From contig JAFXWR010000340.1 of NCBI GenBank assembly GCA_017542725.1, positions 1-10,976 on the forward strand: a stretch of 10,976 nt of DNA, given 5' to 3'. The notes under the pieces were generated by a model, which did not search any database, was not told where the DNA came from, and was given only the letters and a program-made list of their open reading frames with translations. Within the stretch, counting starts at the first letter, position 1, and each line of letters starts with the position of its first letter. Position numbers and translations under genes: made by a program. Shown one piece after another: positions 7,320-10,976 of the stretch. Source of the stretch: Lachnospiraceae bacterium. Lineage in GTDB: Bacteria; Bacillota_A; Clostridia; Lachnospirales; Lachnospiraceae.

Positions 7320-8642
7320 TTACTTTTTGTTAATATTGTCTGTTATAAAACTTGGTAACAAGTCCTTTGAATCATTTGCTTTTTTATTGAAACCAATCTT
7401 GCTCAGATCAACATTTAAACTATCAAGACTTACAGAATCACTTGAAGGCCCAACCGTATCTTTAACTTCTTGACTTTGTTTTTTCTTTGGACTAAAGAAA
7501 AAGCTACTTGGTGACTCTTCTTGTGGTGCAGGCTGTGGTCTGATCTGCTCCTTACTATAGGCAGGAACTGCTGGACTTATATACTGACTATTATAATTAA
7601 AATTTTGTGTAGGTCTATATGTTGGATATGTATTTACAGTATCTCTGATACCTGTAGCAATCAATGTAACTGTAACCGCATCTTTTAAATTTGCATCCTC
7701 TCTTGCTCCAAAAATTATATTTGCATCTGTGCTTATCTTTGGTTCCATCTCTCTCATCGCAGCATCTACATCTATAAGCGATACATCTCCACATATACTT
7801 ACTATAAGATCGGTCGCGCCTTCAATAGTTGTATCAAGAAGTGGTGACTCCATTGCTTTCTTAATTGCTTGACTTACTCTATTTTCACCTTGACCTTCGC
7901 CTACAGAAATATGTGCAAGCCCTTTTCCTCTCATTACAGTAGCAACATCTGCAAAGTCAAGATTAACAAGTGCAGGTAAATTTATAAGATCAGTAATTCC
8001 TCTTATACTTTGTTTCAATATCTCATCTGCTTTTGCAAATGCTTCTTTAAATCCATCCTTCACATCAACAATGTTCAATAACTTGTCATTTGCAATACTT
8101 ATAAGTGTATCAACATTTGGATATAATTTATTTATACCAGCAAGTGCTCTTTGCATACGAACCTTGCCTTCAAATCTAAAAGGTTTAGTTACTACAGCAA
8201 CTGTGAGTATTCCTTCTTCCTTAGCTATACTTGCAACTATAGGAGCAGCTCCAGTTCCTGTACCTCCACCCATACCGCATGTAATGAAAACCATATCAGC
8301 TTTTTTCTGAGTCTCAGTTTCACGAAGAATTGCGCGAATTGCTTCTTTAGATTCATTTGCAGCGCTTTCTCCAATTTCAGGTATTGCACCACATCCTCTA
8401 CCACCAGTGATTTTTTCTCCAATAGTAACTCGCTTTGAAGCACGACAATGTCTCAAATCTTGTATATCAGTGTTAACTCCTACAAATTCTACACCTTTAA
8501 CACCATCATCAATCATACGATTAACTGCATTATTTCCTGCTCCACCAATACCTAAAACTACAATCCTTGCTACAGGATCATATATATTTTCTTGTATAGG
8601 CGCTACAGGTCTATTATTAGGGTATGTCTCAAATGTATTCAT
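7320..8642 (-). CDS. ftsZ: Cell division protein FtsZ
   Basis: Tubulin-like GTPase that forms the Z ring at mid-cell and recruits the division machinery. Of 440 residues, 1-24 are a non-conserved tail. The GTPase domain starts RIVVLGIGGAGNNAVNRM (26-43). It has the tubulin signature GGGTGTG (125-131), the sugar-contact VVTKPFRFEG (150-159) and the catalytic T7 loop NLDFADV (227-233). It ends at VTLIATGI (325-332). A long variable linker (about 336-426) rich in Pro, Ser and Gln follows. The tail DLLPSFITDNINKK (427-440) corresponds to the conserved C-terminal peptide that binds partners such as FtsA or SepF. The T3 loop reads TGGRGCGAIPEIG (79-91), less canonical than the usual TRGLGAGANPEIG. 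The start at 8642 has AGGAGGG (8648-8654) five bases upstream. It stands after ftsQ with no ftsA between, and ends in a terminator. Confidence 0.97.
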   Translation of the reverse strand: MNTFETYPNNRPVAPIQENIYDPVARIVVLGIGGAGNNAVNRMIDDGVKGVEFVGVNTDIQDLRHCRASKRVTIGEKITGGRGCGAIPEIGESAANESKEAIRAILRETETQKKADMVFITCGMGGGTGTGAAPIVASIAKEEGILTVAVVTKPFRFEGKVRMQRALAGINKLYPNVDTLISIANDKLLNIVDVKDGFKEAFAKADEILKQSIRGITDLINLPALVNLDFADVATVMRGKGLAHISVGEGQGENRVSQAIKKAMESPLLDTTIEGATDLIVSICGDVSLIDVDAAMREMEPKISTDANIIFGAREDANLKDAVTVTLIATGIRDTVNTYPTYRPTQNFNYNSQYISPAVPAYSKEQIRPQPAPQEESPSSFFFSPKKKQSQEVKDTVGPSSDSVSLDSLNVDLSKIGFNKKANDSKDLLPSFITDNINKK

Positions 8643-8681
8643 TCTAACCCTCCTAGGTATAATTCATTACATATTTTATAT

Positions 8682-8710
8682 ATTTTAATACATATTACTT
8701 AATTATACAA
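8682..8710 (-). promoter_or_regulatory. Candidate ftsZ promoter
   Basis: On the minus strand TTGTAT (8705-8710) and TAAAAT (8682-8687) are separated by 17 bases. The -10 matches five of six consensus positions and the -35 three of six. It would give a leader of about 30 bases with the strong ftsZ ribosome binding site. It lies just past the stop that ends the extended ftsQ frame. A perfect TATAAT at 8702-8707 overlaps it but lacks a -35. In such AT-rich DNA this is only moderate evidence. Confidence 0.35.
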
Positions 8711-8716
8711 GTATTT

Positions 8717-8839
8717 TTAATTCGCTTTTTTGAATATATACTGCTCATCAAGCATATTTTCCCTAGCATTTGACAAATCCAATGTCCCTTTTAGATGCGA
8801 TATATTGGGGTATATATCATTCAGCCTCAAAAGCTTTGT
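8717..8839 (-). pseudogene. ftsQ: Detached C-terminal segment of ftsQ beyond an in-frame stop
   Basis: In the same frame as ftsQ, directly after its TAA (8840-8842), 40 sense codons run to a TAA at 8717-8719. The peptide starts TKLLRLNDIYPNISHL, continues KGTLDLSN, and ends QYIFKKAN. This resembles the usual end of FtsQ/DivIB proteins, where a Gly-Asp/Asn-x-x-Asn-Leu-x-x-Lys-Leu helix is followed by a KG-x-[IL]-D-[IL]-S strand and an aromatic end. With the stop read as one residue the whole protein would have 236 residues. I see no start codon with a ribosome binding site that would express this piece alone. It is either the lost tail of a broken gene or a tail made by readthrough, or the stop is a sequence error. 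Confidence 0.7.
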
Positions 8840-9427
8840 TTACATATTGTCAATATTTCCCATATATACAACAATATTGTCAATATATATGTAAAACTCT
8901 TCTTCCTGCCTTATCTCAAGCAATTCAGCACTGAGATGTTGCTCTTTTAGGAAACTAGTAATATTTAAAATCGCCTTTAATGTCTTAGCGTTTGAAATTT
9001 CAATTTTAGAGCCTTTTTCATAATTTTTAAAACTAACACCTATAACTTCTATTATGCCAGGCTTCCGTTCTTCCGTCATCTCGTTTATGACGCCATTTTT
9101 ATCAAAATAGACATTCTTTATATCCCTCTTTATAAATGCAATTGGCGGGTTCTCTTTTACTGTAACAACTATATTAAAAGGAGTAATCCACTTAATATCA
9201 TAAGAATCCACTAGTAATATATCTTTCTTCTTTTCAAATTTGGATTTTATAAAAAATACTAAACTAATTCTATCCACATCACTATCAAAAAGTGAAGTAA
9301 CTATTTCTGTATCACTAACATTATTATTTCCAACTATATCAATATTTCTAATTTTAACATTGATTATAATGTTAAAGCAAATAATCACAACAAGTAATGC
9401 TATTAAAATTTTAATTGCATTTTTCAT
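8840..9427 (-). CDS. ftsQ: Cell division protein FtsQ/DivIB, apparently truncated by an in-frame TAA
   Basis: Single-pass membrane protein of the FtsQLB (DivIB-FtsL-DivIC) complex that regulates septal wall synthesis by FtsW and its transpeptidase partner. The 195 residues comprise a short cytoplasmic N-terminus, one membrane helix (about 6-24, ILIALLVVIICFNIIINV), and a POTRA domain beginning IRNIDIVGNNNVSDTEIV (26-43) and running to about 95. The beta domain contains VYFDKNGVINEM (106-117) and ends VVYMGNIDNM (186-195). Family members normally continue with a helix and final strands that contact FtsB/DivIC, and these are encoded in the same frame just past the stop. The gene starts by ATGA overlap with the ftsW stop, implying translational coupling. 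Sequence identity is low in this family, so the name rests on topology, the POTRA motif and context. The truncated form may be impaired. Confidence 0.85.
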   Translation of the reverse strand: MKNAIKILIALLVVIICFNIIINVKIRNIDIVGNNNVSDTEIVTSLFDSDVDRISLVFFIKSKFEKKKDILLVDSYDIKWITPFNIVVTVKENPPIAFIKRDIKNVYFDKNGVINEMTEERKPGIIEVIGVSFKNYEKGSKIEISNAKTLKAILNITSFLKEQHLSAELLEIRQEEEFYIYIDNIVVYMGNIDNM

Positions 9428-10548
9428 TCGTTCTCTATCTTTTCAAATCTTACTACAGACATCACTATTCCTATTTCTATAAATAATACAATAAGTGATG
9501 AACCTCCATAGCTCACAAATGGAAGTGTAACTCCAGTATTTGGTATGAGATTCGTCACAACTCCTATATTTAGTATTACCTGTGTTGCTATATGTACTCC
9601 TATTCCAAATGTCAAAAGCATTGAGTTTAAATTTTTTTGTCTAAAACTTATGGCAAATATTCTATAAATCAAAATCACATATAATATGAAAAATAGTCCT
9701 GCGCCTATGATTCCAAGTTCTTCACACAAGATAGTAAAGATCATATCATTTTGTGCTTCCGGTATTATTGCTTTTTGTATAGAACTCAAATATCCTCTTC
9801 CACTTATTCTTCCAGAACCTATGGCATATAGTCCTTGCATGGTTTGATATGCAATATCTGGATAGTTTTCAGGATCCTTCCATGCAAATATTCTTCCAAC
9901 CTGATAAGTTTTTAAGAGTCCTGCAGTTTGCAAAACCTTAGACATAGGATATGCAAAAATATAAAACAATACTATAAGTGTTATCATGAATATAAAAATC
10001 AATTTCTTTTTAGATACTATGAAAATCATTGAAGTTGCAATTATAAATAATATAATTCCGGTCGACAAGTTGCTGAGTGCAATTACAAATGTCGGTGCAT
10101 ATGCAACCATTACCACTCTTAAAAAATTATCTTTTTTATCAAAGTCTCCCCTTATCTCTGTCAATACTTTTGCAAGATACACAATCATTGCAAGCTTCAT
10201 AAGTTCTGAAGGCTGAAATATTATTCCTCTAAGCATGATCCATCTACTTGAACCTCTGCTTATCCTTCCAGCAAAAGCAGTCATCACAACGAGCATGAGA
10301 CATCCTAAGAATACATACTTTGAGAAACTACTATACAATTTATATGGGATAAAAGAAAAAAGTAAAGCTAACATTAGCCCTACTCCACAAAATGCAGCCT
10401 GCCTAATAAATAGGTAGTATGAATTGTCATATATCCTACTAGCCGACACAGAAGATGCAGAGTATAATACTATCAATCCAAACACTACCAAAAATATTAC
10501 ACAAGTGAATATAGTATATTCAAATTTTTTTGTCTTAACTTCTGTCAT
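9424..10548 (-). CDS. ftsW: Septal peptidoglycan glycosyltransferase FtsW (SEDS family)
   Basis: Polytopic membrane enzyme that polymerises lipid II into glycan strands at the division septum. The 374 residues contain about ten hydrophobic helices. SEDS motifs include GSSRWIMLRGIIFQPSELMKLA (split here as GSSRWIML, 99-106, and FQPSELMKLA, 111-120), GRGYLSSIQKAIIPEAQND with the presumed catalytic Asp268, the following IFTILCEELGIIGAG, and NTGVTLPFVSYGGSS (337-351). Length is typical. In this family RodA and SpoVE are close relatives. The position between murD and ftsQ favours FtsW, though in sporulating Clostridia a SpoVE can occupy this place. Its ATG overlaps the murD stop by four bases (ATGA), and its own TGA overlaps the ftsQ ATG the same way. 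No clear ribosome binding site precedes it, consistent with coupling to murD. Confidence 0.9.
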   Translation of the reverse strand: MTEVKTKKFEYTIFTCVIFLVVFGLIVLYSASSVSASRIYDNSYYLFIRQAAFCGVGLMLALLFSFIPYKLYSSFSKYVFLGCLMLVVMTAFAGRISRGSSRWIMLRGIIFQPSELMKLAMIVYLAKVLTEIRGDFDKKDNFLRVVMVAYAPTFVIALSNLSTGIILFIIATSMIFIVSKKKLIFIFMITLIVLFYIFAYPMSKVLQTAGLLKTYQVGRIFAWKDPENYPDIAYQTMQGLYAIGSGRISGRGYLSSIQKAIIPEAQNDMIFTILCEELGIIGAGLFFILYVILIYRIFAISFRQKNLNSMLLTFGIGVHIATQVILNIGVVTNLIPNTGVTLPFVSYGGSSLIVLFIEIGIVMSVVRFEKIENE

Positions 10549-10976
10549 TTTAGACTCATTACTTTTTCTTTAAACTTTTCTCCTCTATCCTCATAACTCT
10601 TAAACATATCAAATGAAGAACAAGCCGGAGACAATAATACATTGTCACCCACATTTGAATAGCTATTCGCTATGTCTACCGCCTCTTCTAAACTATCAGC
10701 AAATATCAAACTATTATAATTTAAAGCCCTTGCCTTTACTGCTATCTTCTTTTTTGCTTCACCTATAAGTATCATATATCTAACTTTTTCTTTGACTTTC
10801 ATAATGAAATCACCATAGTCTATCCCCTTATCTCTGCCACCAGCTATAAGTAATATTTTTCCCTTCATAGCATCTATGGCCTTTATAGCAGCATCTGGGT
10901 TTGTTGCCTTAGAGTCATTAAAATACTTTACACCGTTCTTTTCTCTCACAAACTCAATTCTATGTTCAAGCCCTGC
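10545..10976 (-). CDS. murD: UDP-N-acetylmuramoylalanine--D-glutamate ligase, C-terminal 143 residues, cut by the window edge
   Basis: Cytoplasmic Mur ligase that adds D-glutamate to UDP-MurNAc-L-Ala. The open frame continues to base 10976, so the N-terminal and ATP-binding domains lie outside. The visible part is the C-terminal domain: AGLEHRIEFVREKNGVKYFN (1-20 of this fragment), the conserved DSKATNP (21-27), GGRDKG (46-51) and LLSPACSSFDMFKSYEDRG near the end. These identify MurD rather than MurC, E or F. A GTG at 10947-10949 is an internal valine codon of the conserved EFVRE, not a start. The TGA stop overlaps the ftsW ATG by four bases, placing it first in a coupled murD-ftsW-ftsQ set. 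Confidence 0.96.
   Translation of the reverse strand, partial: AGLEHRIEFVREKNGVKYFNDSKATNPDAAIKAIDAMKGKILLIAGGRDKGIDYGDFIMKVKEKVRYMILIGEAKKKIAVKARALNYNSLIFADSLEEAVDIANSYSNVGDNVLLSPACSSFDMFKSYEDRGEKFKEKVMSLK

Noticed and set aside
8237..8443. Minus-strand 68-codon ORF inside ftsZ
   Set aside because: It is an out-of-frame shadow of the ftsZ GTPase domain with no family resemblance.
8840..8842. TAA read as a sense codon through an altered genetic code
   Set aside because: Several other genes here (metN, metI, prfC, ftsZ, dnaI) use TAA as their natural stop, so a global reassignment is not credible.
10545..10949. Independent short gene starting at GTG 10949
   Set aside because: The frame is open to the window edge and the preceding codons (AGLEHRIEF) continue the MurD C-terminal domain, so the GTG is an internal valine.

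Overview
This is an AT-rich window in which every convincing gene lies on the minus strand, so gene order is read here from high to low coordinates. The low GC, the AGA and ATA codon preference, the strong AGGAGG-type ribosome binding sites, the DnaD/DnaI-type replication proteins and the extended PRPP synthetase all point to a Firmicute of the class Clostridia. I cannot name a genus from the sequence alone.

Layout in transcription order. (1) A division and cell wall cluster: the C-terminal part of murD (cut by the right edge), ftsW, ftsQ (divIB) and ftsZ. murD-ftsW and ftsW-ftsQ are joined by 4-base ATGA overlaps. murG, murC and ftsA, which often sit in such clusters, are not between these genes. 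A hairpin terminator follows ftsZ. (2) prfC (release factor 3), metN and metI (methionine ABC importer ATPase and permease, no metQ in view) and murC, tightly packed, with metN/metI overlapping by one base and metI/murC separated by one base. (3) After a 171 to 177 base AT-rich gap with a candidate extended -10 promoter: dnaD, dnaI (helicase loader) and prs (PRPP synthetase, cut by the left edge), again tightly packed. The prs ribosome binding site lies inside the dnaI coding sequence.

How they work together: MurC and MurD add the first two amino acids to the cytoplasmic peptidoglycan precursor. FtsW polymerises septal glycan at the ring built by FtsZ, and FtsQ is part of the complex that activates it. 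DnaD and DnaI load the replicative helicase, and Prs makes PRPP for nucleotide synthesis. The window is core growth and division machinery, with a methionine importer and a translation factor embedded in it. I see no tRNA, rRNA, CRISPR array, insertion sequence or phage gene, and no stretch above 300 bases lacks a gene.

The most notable observation is in ftsQ. Its reading frame stops at a TAA (8840-8842), but the same frame then runs 40 more codons that look like the missing FtsQ C-terminus. This means a nonsense mutation, a sequencing error, readthrough or a real truncation. No undescribed multi-gene system is evident.
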